Below, piece after piece: positions 1 to 6,597 of a DNA stretch of 17,216 bases. Every line of letters starts with the position of its first letter. The stretch's first letter is position 1. The notes beneath the pieces are model-generated. The model saw nothing but the letters and a program-made list of their open reading frames with translations, had not been told where the DNA came from and did not search any database. This DNA comes from Eubacterium limosum (GTDB lineage Bacteria > Bacillota > Clostridia > Eubacteriales > Eubacteriaceae), in the NCBI GenBank assembly GCA_959020865.1, contig CAUEUD010000058.1, forward strand, positions 1 to 17,216, given 5' to 3'. Made by a program: the position numbers and the translations under genes.

Positions 1-112
1 CCCCGAGCCGCTTTTGTTTTACATGGGTCTGCGCTCTCCACCCCATTGACGACGGCCCACTGCAAGTGAAACAATCGACCGCCGAGCTGATTTTCTGCAT
101 TTGCTCAGCCAC
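1..112 (-). other. Short open frame running off the window edge, doubtful
   Basis: On the minus strand a frame opens at GTG 112 (or ATG 100) and stays open to the left edge, reading VAEQMQKISSAVDCFTC onward. I see no convincing Shine-Dalgarno site before either start, and the peptide matches no family I recognise. It lies beyond the terminator that closes the conjugation operon. It may be the start of another gene or chance. The rest of 113-272 holds only that terminator and AT-rich spacer. Confidence 0.15.
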
Positions 113-181
113 ACATATTTGTTGTTTTGATATTGGGGATCAACAAAAGCTTAAAAACCCCGGCTATCCTGATTTTTTGCA

Positions 182-224
182 CAAAAATAAAAGGGAACGC
201 GAAAGGCTTTTCTTCCGGTTCCCT
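182..224 (-). terminator. Intrinsic terminator closing the conjugation operon
   Basis: The minus strand reads AGGGAAC (224-218), a loop that can form a few more pairs, GTTCCCT (198-192), then a U-rich run TTTATTTTTGT. It lies about 50 bases past the stop of the wall-hydrolase gene at 273. On the plus strand the same stem is followed by GTTTTTG, so weak bidirectional action is possible. This suggests the transfer operon ends here. Confidence 0.65.
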
Positions 225-272
225 GTTTTTGACCGATTTTCATCCGTCCTATTCCATAATCTTTTTTCAGTT

Positions 273-2120
273 TTAATAAGCGGGGCAGCCGTACCCCAGA
301 ATCATATAACCCCCGAGCGGGTAGCTCCTTCTGGCACAGCTGTCCGTGGTGTTCCCTTCAATGGTATTCACCGTTCCGTCCGTCACATTCTCAACAAAAC
401 CGACGTGATCCGCGCTGCCGTCGCCACCCCATGTAAAGAAAATAATATCGCCCGGCTTCGGTGTATAGCTCCCGTCCTGCCACTGGCCTTTACTCTGGAA
501 ATAGGCCACGCCATCCGGCACATAGGAAAACTTTGGAATGATCCCTGCGTCGATATAGCCGCACTGATCCGCGCACCATGAAACAAAGCAGGCGCACCAT
601 TCCACCCGTCCGGAAAAGCCGTACCAGCTCCAATAGGGCTGCCCGCCGACATTTCCAATCTGGCTGGCCGCCACGTTGACAATATTGCTGTTGCCTGCCC
701 CTGTCGGGATACGCCCAAAGGGGTAATACCTTAAGACATTCGGCACATAGCTCACATCGCCGTAGCTGCCGCCGTGCAGATTGGCGAACGCCTGGGCGTT
801 GGCCTGCGTATAACCGCCGTCATTTTCCAAAGCCCAGGTGATGTAGCCTGCCCCAAAATTATATCCCTGTAAAGCCAGTTTGATATGTTCTAAGTCCATG
901 GGACTGGTAACCCCCGCAGCGTGTAAACAGTCGGCCAGATACCGGATGCCAATATTGATCGAATACTCCGGATCGGTGATGCCGCCGGGATACTGGTCAT
1001 TATAGCCGCACGCTGAGCACTGCATGGGATCGCCCCCGCGGCCGCCGGATTCCTGCATCATGACCGCTTTGATCAGTTCAACATATTCCTGTATCCCATG
1101 TTCCCGGGCATACTTTGTGATCAGCGGTTCATAGGCCTGTACTTCTTCACTGACAGGCTCCACCGCATTGGCATTGCCTGCCCCCACCAGACACAAAGCC
1201 CCGCCAAAAAGCACGATGATCACCAGAATGAGCACCACCACCCAGCCCCCGGCTGCAAGGGCACTGGCAAGGGCTTTTCCCGCCGCCGCTGCGGCTTTAG
1301 CCGCCATGGCCGTGGCCTTGGCGGCGATCTTCCCAGTGGTGATGGCTGCTTTCGTCGCGGCCTGAGAAGCCTTGACGGCCATTTTGGCCGATGCCTGACT
1401 GGTCTTAACCGCAGCCTTGGCAGCTGCCTGTGATGCTTTTGCCGCCGCCCTGCTGCTCTCTCTGGCGTTCTTTGCCGTGGCTCGCCCGGACTTGGTGGCG
1501 CGTTTCGATGCTTTCACTGTCCGGATGCTGTTTTTTCCCAGCTTACGGGCTTCACTGGCGGTTTTAATGCGCAGCCTGCCCGTTTGATCACTGGTTTTTA
1601 TGGTGCGTTTGGGGGCCTTTTCAAGCCCTGTCTGCGCCGCCCGCCTGCTCTTGGCTGCGGAGTAAATGGACTGCCGGATATTCTTTTCTTTTTCTGGGAG
1701 GGCCTTGATCGACGGCTCGGTACTGCCTTTGGCTTTCACCCTGCTGTTGACGCGCTCCCGGGTTTTTATGCGTACCTCATCCCCGATATTCCGGACACCC
1801 TGTTCCGCTTCGGCGCGGGCATTTTGCGCGGATTCAGCCATACGGTCTGCCCGGTGGGCCTGAACCCTCTGAACAGCACGGCGGCTCTGATCCTGAACCT
1901 GATGAACTGCTCCATGGGCCGCACGATCTGCGTAATCCGATGTTCGGTTGATGGCATAATCATTTGCGGATGTTTCCTGCGGCGATTGACTGCGCTCAGC
2001 GGCATCCTTTGTCCGGATGGTCGCTTCCCGTATCCGCTCGGCAGCGGTTCCGGCCTTGTCGAGTACCCGTATATCCTTCTTTACCTCCCGGGTCTTGATT
2101 TCTTTTCCGATGCTTAACAC
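273..2120 (-). CDS. Bifunctional lysozyme-like and CHAP peptidoglycan hydrolase of the conjugation system
   Basis: A 615-residue wall-degrading enzyme expected to open peptidoglycan for the conjugation channel, in the role of VirB1 or Tn916 Orf14. Residues 1-290 are very basic and alanine-rich, with 11-residue repeats at about 226-269 (units such as AVKASQAATKA). One membrane segment lies at about 291-313 (GWVVVLILVIIVLFGGALC), so the enzymatic part is extracellular. A lysozyme-like domain spans about 325-468, with likely catalytic Glu357 in MMQESGG. A CHAP domain spans about 483-615, with Cys509 in EWCACFVSW, His572 in DHVGFVE and the IEGN motif at 587-590. The start is GTG with a stop just upstream in frame. 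The ribosome site AGGGAGG abuts it, which is unusually close, and is caught in a hairpin (see 2118-2146). Last gene of the operon. Confidence 0.92.
   Translation of the reverse strand: MLSIGKEIKTREVKKDIRVLDKAGTAAERIREATIRTKDAAERSQSPQETSANDYAINRTSDYADRAAHGAVHQVQDQSRRAVQRVQAHRADRMAESAQNARAEAEQGVRNIGDEVRIKTRERVNSRVKAKGSTEPSIKALPEKEKNIRQSIYSAAKSRRAAQTGLEKAPKRTIKTSDQTGRLRIKTASEARKLGKNSIRTVKASKRATKSGRATAKNARESSRAAAKASQAAAKAAVKTSQASAKMAVKASQAATKAAITTGKIAAKATAMAAKAAAAAGKALASALAAGGWVVVLILVIIVLFGGALCLVGAGNANAVEPVSEEVQAYEPLITKYAREHGIQEYVELIKAVMMQESGGRGGDPMQCSACGYNDQYPGGITDPEYSINIGIRYLADCLHAAGVTSPMDLEHIKLALQGYNFGAGYITWALENDGGYTQANAQAFANLHGGSYGDVSYVPNVLRYYPFGRIPTGAGNSNIVNVAASQIGNVGGQPYWSWYGFSGRVEWCACFVSWCADQCGYIDAGIIPKFSYVPDGVAYFQSKGQWQDGSYTPKPGDIIFFTWGGDGSADHVGFVENVTDGTVNTIEGNTTDSCARRSYPLGGYMILGYGCPAY
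1314..1445 (-). repeat. Eleven-residue Ala/Lys coding repeats in the hydrolase
   Basis: This stretch encodes residues 226-269 of the wall hydrolase as four successive 11-residue units: AAKASQAAAKA, AVKTSQASAKM, AVKASQAATKA and the more diverged AITTGKIAAKA. The pattern predicts a long positively charged helix on the cytoplasmic side of the single membrane segment. Its DNA copies have diverged, so it is a protein-level repeat. Confidence 0.7.
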
Positions 2121-2146
2121 CTCCCTTCATCGAAAATACCGGGAGG
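2118..2146 (-). promoter_or_regulatory. Hairpin hiding the hydrolase ribosome site and start
   Basis: On the minus strand CCTCCC (2146-2141), one base after the virB4 stop, is complementary to GGGAGG (2125-2120), which is the ribosome site and touches the GTG start. The loop is 15 bases. In mRNA this would block initiation until a ribosome finishing virB4 melts it, so translation of the hydrolase may be coupled to virB4. Complementarity is seen; function is inferred. Confidence 0.45.
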
Positions 2147-2147
2147 A

Positions 2148-4472
2148 TCAGAGGGTTTCTTCTCCCGGTTTAGTGGTCATCAGCCTGTACAGTCTGGTCT
2201 TTCTCGGAAACTTGTTGTCAAAGGGCACTAAGGCACTCCCATACCTTATCAGGCCGCAGCCCTCATCCGCGTTGGTGATATAGCTCAGCTGCTCCCGCGA
2301 GATATTCAAAAGATTGGCGAGCTTCTGGCGGTCACTGGCAGCCTGATTCAGCATGACGATAAACTCCGAGTTCGATAACATGGTACTGGCTAAAACACTG
2401 TCTAAAAGATACTCCACATTCTGGGTGATGGCGGTGGGGAACGCATTACGCTTCCGGAAACGCCGCCACGCAGAATTGAAAAAGGCCCCGGAGTATTCAT
2501 TTTCAAAGACAACGTGAAATTCATCTAAGAACAGATGTGTCCGCTTGCCCTTTTTCCAGTTCTCCGTGACCCGGTTGATCATGGCATCCGTGATGACGAG
2601 CAGGCCCATGGTTTTGAGCTGCTTGCCTAAATCCATGATGTCATAGACCACCATGCGGTTCTGGGTGTCCACGTTGGTTTTATGGGCAAAGGCGTTCAGG
2701 CTTCCGTCCGTGAAAAGTTCAAGCTCTAAAGCCAACTCCTGGGCTTCCGGCTCTGGCTGATCCATAAGCTTCTCCCGCAGCACACATAAGGTCGGCAGCT
2801 CCCCACCGCGTTGATAATCGTCATAGACCAGTGCCACGCAGCGGTCGATGATGGATTTTTCTTTTGCCCCCAGTCCCTTTTTGTCCAACTGCTCAAAGAG
2901 GGATAAAATGAACTCGGACTTGTCCACAATGGGGTTTCCACCATCACCGTAGCCCTCCACCATGTCCATGGCATTGATATGATCCTCTGACCCCGCCGCA
3001 ATCCGGATCGCTTCACCTCCGAGGGCTGTAATCAGGGAGACATACTCGCGCTCTGGATCACAGACGAGTATGTCATCCTGAGTCGCGAGGGCGAGAAACA
3101 CGATCAGCTCTTTTGCGCTGAAGCTTTTCCCACTGCCCGGCACACCCAGAAGAAAGGCGGACTGGTTTAAAAGATTGGCTTTGTTGCACATGATAAGGTT
3201 GTGGGAGATGGCGTTCTCGCCATAGTAGATACCGCCTGTGTCCATAATCTCCTGCACCCTAAACGGCATGAGCACGGCTAAGCTCTCGGTGGTCAGCGTG
3301 CGCAGGGCATTGATCTTCCGGTGTCCAATGGGCAGGGCGGTGTTCAAGCCATCCTGCTGCTGATAGCGCAGGATCGCGAACTGACAGAGGTGCTTTCTGG
3401 CCGTGGTGAGCAGTGTATCGGTATCTGCATCAAGCTGCTTCTTGCTCTTGGCGGTATGGACAAGGGTGAGCAAGCCAAACATCATGCGCTGATCCCTTGT
3501 GGTCAAGTCATCCAGAAATTCTTTTGATTCCTTCCGCTGCAGCTCCATATCATAGGGGATAACCGCAGAAAAGTTCTGATTCTGGTTCTGTCGGCGCTGC
3601 CAATTCGTTATATTTGTCTCCACACCGAGCAGGCGGTTCTCCACCTCCCGCACGGCTTCATCGGTCGGCACTGGGATCACGTCAATACTGAGCATGAGAT
3701 TGCGGTTGAGCTGCGTCAGCTCACTGATCATGCTGTCACGGATATAGGATGCGTATTCGCGCAGAAACAGTACCCGGCCATAGCGATCCCCGATTTTAAA
3801 AAAGTCCGATTCAAACTCAAAGGTATCCGGACAGATAAAGTCCCGGAAGTCATGGCCTTTTTTCATGGTCTGTAACAGATCAAAGGTAAAGCCTGTCTCC
3901 TCACCTGTCCGGTAAAAGTCATGCAGGACGCGCAGCCTTTCCTCTGCGTCAAGCTCTGTACAGCGTGACCCCAGACGGGAGAAGTGGGCGGTCAGCTCTG
4001 TGCTCACACGGGCAAAATAGGTCTTGGCTTCCTCATAGTTCTTGCGCAGAACGGTCACGGTCACATATTTTTCCTGAATCATGCTGTTGGTTCCGGTGGC
4101 CTTGTCGAGTAACATCTGATTGTACTCTTTCCGGTAGATGTCCAGTCCATCCTCCTTCATGGGGATCAGAATACTTTTTTCAAAGTCCGCCCGGTTCAGG
4201 CGGCGGTTGTTGATGGTCAGCTTGGTGGTCGCGCCGCTGTCAAAACTGTTTAACAGTTCTGAATATTCCAAAAACATGGCTTCCTTATCCTCCCGCCCGG
4301 CCACCGCGTAATTGATGTCCGTAAATTGAAAAGTCTTGGAATATTTATTTTTACCGATACAAAAAATCCCATCCGGATAGATGATCTGGATGGGGACGGC
4401 CTGCTGCGCGCTTTTGGGAATTTTAAATTTTTCTTTCTCCTGATGGTTTGAATTTTTAAGGGTTTTAATCAT
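2148..4472 (-). CDS. virB4: VirB4-family conjugation ATPase
   Basis: A 774-residue ATPase that powers the type IV secretion channel at the inner face of the membrane. The N-terminal half (about 20-400) matches the variable CagE/TrbE/VirB4 region. The C-terminal half is the RecA-like motor: Walker A GVPGSGKS at 443-450, Walker B THLFLDEF at 645-652, and the TQN sensor motif at 683-685. The length is full for Gram-positive members of the family. The start ATG overlaps the end of prgI by 8 bases, with AAAGGAG a few bases upstream, so the two are translationally coupled. The hydrolase gene follows after 27 bases. The order prgI-virB4-hydrolase is typical of Tn1549/CTn-type elements. I see no disruption. 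Confidence 0.95.
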   Translation of the reverse strand: MIKTLKNSNHQEKEKFKIPKSAQQAVPIQIIYPDGIFCIGKNKYSKTFQFTDINYAVAGREDKEAMFLEYSELLNSFDSGATTKLTINNRRLNRADFEKSILIPMKEDGLDIYRKEYNQMLLDKATGTNSMIQEKYVTVTVLRKNYEEAKTYFARVSTELTAHFSRLGSRCTELDAEERLRVLHDFYRTGEETGFTFDLLQTMKKGHDFRDFICPDTFEFESDFFKIGDRYGRVLFLREYASYIRDSMISELTQLNRNLMLSIDVIPVPTDEAVREVENRLLGVETNITNWQRRQNQNQNFSAVIPYDMELQRKESKEFLDDLTTRDQRMMFGLLTLVHTAKSKKQLDADTDTLLTTARKHLCQFAILRYQQQDGLNTALPIGHRKINALRTLTTESLAVLMPFRVQEIMDTGGIYYGENAISHNLIMCNKANLLNQSAFLLGVPGSGKSFSAKELIVFLALATQDDILVCDPEREYVSLITALGGEAIRIAAGSEDHINAMDMVEGYGDGGNPIVDKSEFILSLFEQLDKKGLGAKEKSIIDRCVALVYDDYQRGGELPTLCVLREKLMDQPEPEAQELALELELFTDGSLNAFAHKTNVDTQNRMVVYDIMDLGKQLKTMGLLVITDAMINRVTENWKKGKRTHLFLDEFHVVFENEYSGAFFNSAWRRFRKRNAFPTAITQNVEYLLDSVLASTMLSNSEFIVMLNQAASDRQKLANLLNISREQLSYITNADEGCGLIRYGSALVPFDNKFPRKTRLYRLMTTKPGEETL

Positions 4473-4845
4473 TTTTTGCTCCTTTATTCTTTTTTCTTTT
4501 TTTATCTTTTGTCTTTTTGACGGGTGTGGTCAAAATCCAGTAATACAGGTTGTCCGCATCAAAAATCAGAATTTTGGGCATCAGAAAGCGGTCTTTTATC
4601 CACGCCCACAGGAACTGTTCTGCGCTCATTCCGTGGTACTTGATAAAGCCTAACGCCCCAAAGGGCGCGGCGGCTAAGATACAGGCCCAGGACAGGGTTT
4701 CCATGCCAAAGTAAGGCCGCAGTAAAAAGTACAGGCCAACGGCCATCCCACAGGCCATGACCGAAAAAACAAACTGCCGCATGGACAGTCCGAAAAACAT
4801 GCTTTCCGTGTACTCGCGGATCTCGCGGTTTATCTTTACTTCCAT
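4465..4845 (-). CDS. prgI: PrgI-family conjugation membrane protein
   Basis: A 126-residue small membrane protein (PrgI family), which in Gram-positive conjugation systems accompanies VirB4 at the membrane. Two hydrophobic segments lie at about 22-42 and 51-67, followed by a conserved-looking cytoplasmic part (YWIL near 102-105) and a very Lys-rich tail (KKTKDKKRKKNKG). The frame is open nine codons further upstream, but I place the start at ATG 4845 because AAAAGGAG lies eight bases before it and the protein then begins MEVKINREIREYTES, as in the family. The stop overlaps the virB4 start. The divergent gene at 4930 separates it from the upstream transfer genes. A weak TTGATA (4911-4906) may provide a local promoter. 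Confidence 0.88.
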   Translation of the reverse strand: MEVKINREIREYTESMFFGLSMRQFVFSVMACGMAVGLYFLLRPYFGMETLSWACILAAAPFGALGFIKYHGMSAEQFLWAWIKDRFLMPKILIFDADNLYYWILTTPVKKTKDKKRKKNKGAKND

Positions 4846-4872
4846 AAAAAATCTCCTTTTATTTTTGTACAT

Positions 4873-4900
4873 TTGCTTTTTGAAATAAGCTTGCTATACT
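4873..4900 (+). promoter_or_regulatory. Sigma-A-like promoter for the plus-strand membrane gene
   Basis: TTGCTT at 4873-4878 and TATACT at 4895-4900 are 16 bases apart, close to the TTGACA/TATAAT consensus. They lie 30 bases before the plus-strand ATG at 4930, which has the ribosome site AAGGGGGTG at 4916-4924. This is the clearest promoter-like sequence I can see in the window. Confidence 0.55.
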
Positions 4901-4929
4901 GAAACTATCAATAATAAGGGGGTGCCACC

Positions 4930-5310
4930 ATGGTATACATTGCTTTACTATCATTTGTTGTATCGGTCGGATTAATGATTCTGTCTTTTGTGTTCAGACT
5001 TGCGGGTAAACTCCGTATCACATTGCCCGTTGCCTATTTTCTGTTGATCAGCACCGTCCTCAATCCATGGGCGGCTGCCCACGAAAAACTGGCTTTTGTC
5101 ATCCTCTTTATTCTTTTGGCTTTTTCCATCATTTCATGGATTCGTGCATTTAAAGATTACTGGGATGAAAAGCAGTATTACAAGGCAATGCAGGCCGATA
5201 TTCGCTTTCAAGTGGATCGGGCCAAAAAACAGGGCGTAAACCTCAGGGATGTGTACATTGATCCTCAAGGCAATATGCGCTATACCAAAAACAATCAGCA
5301 TGTGGTTTAA
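4930..5310 (+). CDS. Small three-helix membrane protein, the only plus-strand gene
   Basis: A 126-residue protein of unknown function that I do not recognise. It has three hydrophobic segments (about 2-22, 29-49 and 54-73), then a charged cytoplasmic-type tail of about 50 residues (FKDYWDEKQYYKAM, then YIDPQGNMRYTKNNQHVV). It runs against every other credible gene here, has its own promoter-like site (4873-4900), a strong ribosome site and its own terminator (5309-5335). It is a bit more AT-rich by eye than its neighbours. It looks like a self-contained cassette placed between virB6 and prgI, a slot where related elements can carry accessory genes. A role such as entry exclusion or host protection is only a guess from its size, membrane location and independent control. 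Confidence 0.75.
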   Translation: MVYIALLSFVVSVGLMILSFVFRLAGKLRITLPVAYFLLISTVLNPWAAAHEKLAFVILFILLAFSIISWIRAFKDYWDEKQYYKAMQADIRFQVDRAKKQGVNLRDVYIDPQGNMRYTKNNQHVV

Positions 5311-5335
5311 GGGCGTTCCAAACGTCCTTTTTTTA
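5309..5335 (+). terminator. Intrinsic terminator of the plus-strand membrane gene
   Basis: AAGGGCGTT (5309-5317), loop CCA, AACGTCCTT (5321-5329) with one G-U pair, then a T run to 5334. It overlaps the TAA stop of the plus-strand gene and ends just before the virB6 stop at 5339. On the minus strand there is no U tract after the stem, so it should act in one direction only. Confidence 0.8.
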
Positions 5336-5338
5336 TAC

Positions 5339-6178
5339 CTACAAGCCCATCATCTCTTTCGCGCAGTGATCCGCAAGCTTGATGGTTCCCACCAGCACCA
5401 GCATGTTAAAAACCAGTTCCCCGATATAGGCCCAAACCATGGTGACCGCCGAAGCGTCCGGGTTGATCTGCGGCGGGGATGCCGCAAACAGTGAGAAAAT
5501 CACACAGGCCAGTACAATGATTGCCCCCTCCAGACAGACCCCCGCATAGCTTTTCAGAAAGCTTTTGCCGATGTTCTGGCTGGGTTCGCCTGCAAAGGTG
5601 GACAAGGGCACCGGGGCAATGGCGGTGTAAAGAAACAGCTTAAAAAACCGTCCATATACGCTCATGATCATCACAAAAGACAGTACGGTGATGAACAGTC
5701 CCCCGATGAGGGTTACTGCCCACAAAGGGATGCTCTCAAGAAATGCGCAGTTCTCCACGGCTTCCACAATCTCCGGCGGCAGCACGGTTTGTGTCGCACC
5801 CCCCAGCCCCGCCGTCACCATGATTTTTGACACAATCCCCTGCACAATGGTAAACAGGGCAATCATAAGTTCCAGACCATAGGTGATCACGCCCTTGGCA
5901 ATGGCAAAGCGCACAAAGAGTTTCAGGGCGTGCTCGGGCTTCTTGACTTCTGCCAGTGAGCCGCAGGTCTTGACCATGCCCACCAGAAAAAACAACACCA
6001 ACAGGGCATAGCCGATGGCCTGCAAGGTGCCGTTGATATTGACAATCACCTCCCAGATGCCGCCGCCCTTAAAGGTCTGGGGCGACTGAGTGAGCAGCTG
6101 CCAGATTTCCGACAGTTTTCCATTCCATGTGTCCAGTGCGTTTTGCAGATTTTGTACAATCCAGTTATCACTTTCCAT
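5339..6178 (-). CDS. VirB6/TrbL-like polytopic conjugation channel protein
   Basis: A 279-residue multi-spanning inner-membrane protein taking the VirB6/TrbL position of the mating channel. Hydrophobic segments lie at about 51-70, 88-120, 152-174, 178-195, 212-233 and 247-266. The motif YGRFFKLFLYTAIAPVPLS (175-193) and the conserved-looking GKSFLKSYAGVCLEGA (204-219) resemble the core of this family in clostridial conjugative elements. AAAGGAGG precedes the ATG by six bases. It follows the maff2-like gene after 65 bases that hold a hairpin. Its stop is 28 bases from that of the convergent plus-strand gene. The family assignment rests on topology, these motifs and the gene order. Confidence 0.85.
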   Translation of the reverse strand: MESDNWIVQNLQNALDTWNGKLSEIWQLLTQSPQTFKGGGIWEVIVNINGTLQAIGYALLVLFFLVGMVKTCGSLAEVKKPEHALKLFVRFAIAKGVITYGLELMIALFTIVQGIVSKIMVTAGLGGATQTVLPPEIVEAVENCAFLESIPLWAVTLIGGLFITVLSFVMIMSVYGRFFKLFLYTAIAPVPLSTFAGEPSQNIGKSFLKSYAGVCLEGAIIVLACVIFSLFAASPPQINPDASAVTMVWAYIGELVFNMLVLVGTIKLADHCAKEMMGL

Positions 6179-6194
6179 TGAATCCTCCTTTCAG

Positions 6195-6225
6195 GGGCAG
6201 GCCAGCGTTTCAGCCTGCCTTTTTT
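6195..6225 (+). terminator. Plus-facing terminator hairpin inside the transfer operon
   Basis: GGCAGGC (6196-6202), a 10-base loop, GCCTGCC (6213-6219), then T6 (6220-6225). On the plus strand this is a textbook intrinsic terminator, yet no plus-strand gene ends here. It would stop antisense transcripts crossing virB6. On the minus strand the same hairpin lies just before the virB6 ribosome site without a U tract, so it should not stop the operon but could affect mRNA stability. Confidence 0.65.
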
Positions 6226-6243
6226 CTTTGTATCCATACCGGA

Positions 6244-6597
6244 CTATCCCGCAATGGTGTTCAAAATTTCCTTGGCAAAGGTGACCACGATTCCCCCGGC
6301 TACGGTCATGATGCCATTGGCCCTCTGGCTTGGATCATGGGACTTAAGGGATAAGCCGATCTGCACAATGCCATAGCCAATGAGGATCATACCGACTGCC
6401 CGGACAAGGCCAAAAATAAAAGTGGACAGGTTGTTGACCACGGCAATGGGGTCATCGGCAGCGCACACGGTTGTGGTACACAGAACACACAGTACCATTG
6501 CCATATAAACCGAAAAGCGGCGGCGCATTTTGGTGTTCACGGGCAGACGGGGTGTCAATGTTTTATGCTTCTTTTTTCGTTTCGTTGTTTTGTTCAT
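6244..6597 (-). CDS. Maff2-like small membrane protein with signal sequence, possible VirB2-like subunit
   Basis: A 117-residue protein with a basic N-terminus, a signal-peptide-like stretch at about 25-46 (RRRFSVYMAMVLCVLC to a likely cut after TTVCA), and two hydrophobic segments at about 57-85 and 94-116. The body (VNNLSTFIFGLVRAVGMILI, then GGIVVTFAKEILN) resembles the Maff2 family found between virD4 and virB6 in clostridial elements. A signal plus two membrane helices and this position also fit a VirB2/TrbC-like pilin role, which is inference. I keep ATG 6597: AAAGGAG precedes it by about 11 bases within the virD4 end, while the internal Met at 6531 has no ribosome site. It overlaps virD4 by 35 bases. 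It is longer at the N-terminus than typical short Maff2 proteins. Confidence 0.78.
   Translation of the reverse strand: MNKTTKRKKKHKTLTPRLPVNTKMRRRFSVYMAMVLCVLCTTTVCAADDPIAVVNNLSTFIFGLVRAVGMILIGYGIVQIGLSLKSHDPSQRANGIMTVAGGIVVTFAKEILNTIAG

Noticed and set aside
66..581. 171-codon plus-strand open frame at the left end
   Set aside because: Its second half lies opposite the strongly supported CHAP domain and its first half crosses the terminator; the protein looks like no family and has no ribosome site.
1584..2117. 177-codon plus-strand open frame opposite the basic N-terminus of the hydrolase
   Set aside because: A by-product of GC-rich Ala/Lys/Arg codons on the other strand; Gly/Leu/Phe/Cys-rich composition typical of a shadow frame.
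6046..6237. 63-codon minus-strand frame between the maff2-like and virB6 genes
   Set aside because: Most of it overlaps virB6 in another frame, and its start lies in the hairpin region without a ribosome site.
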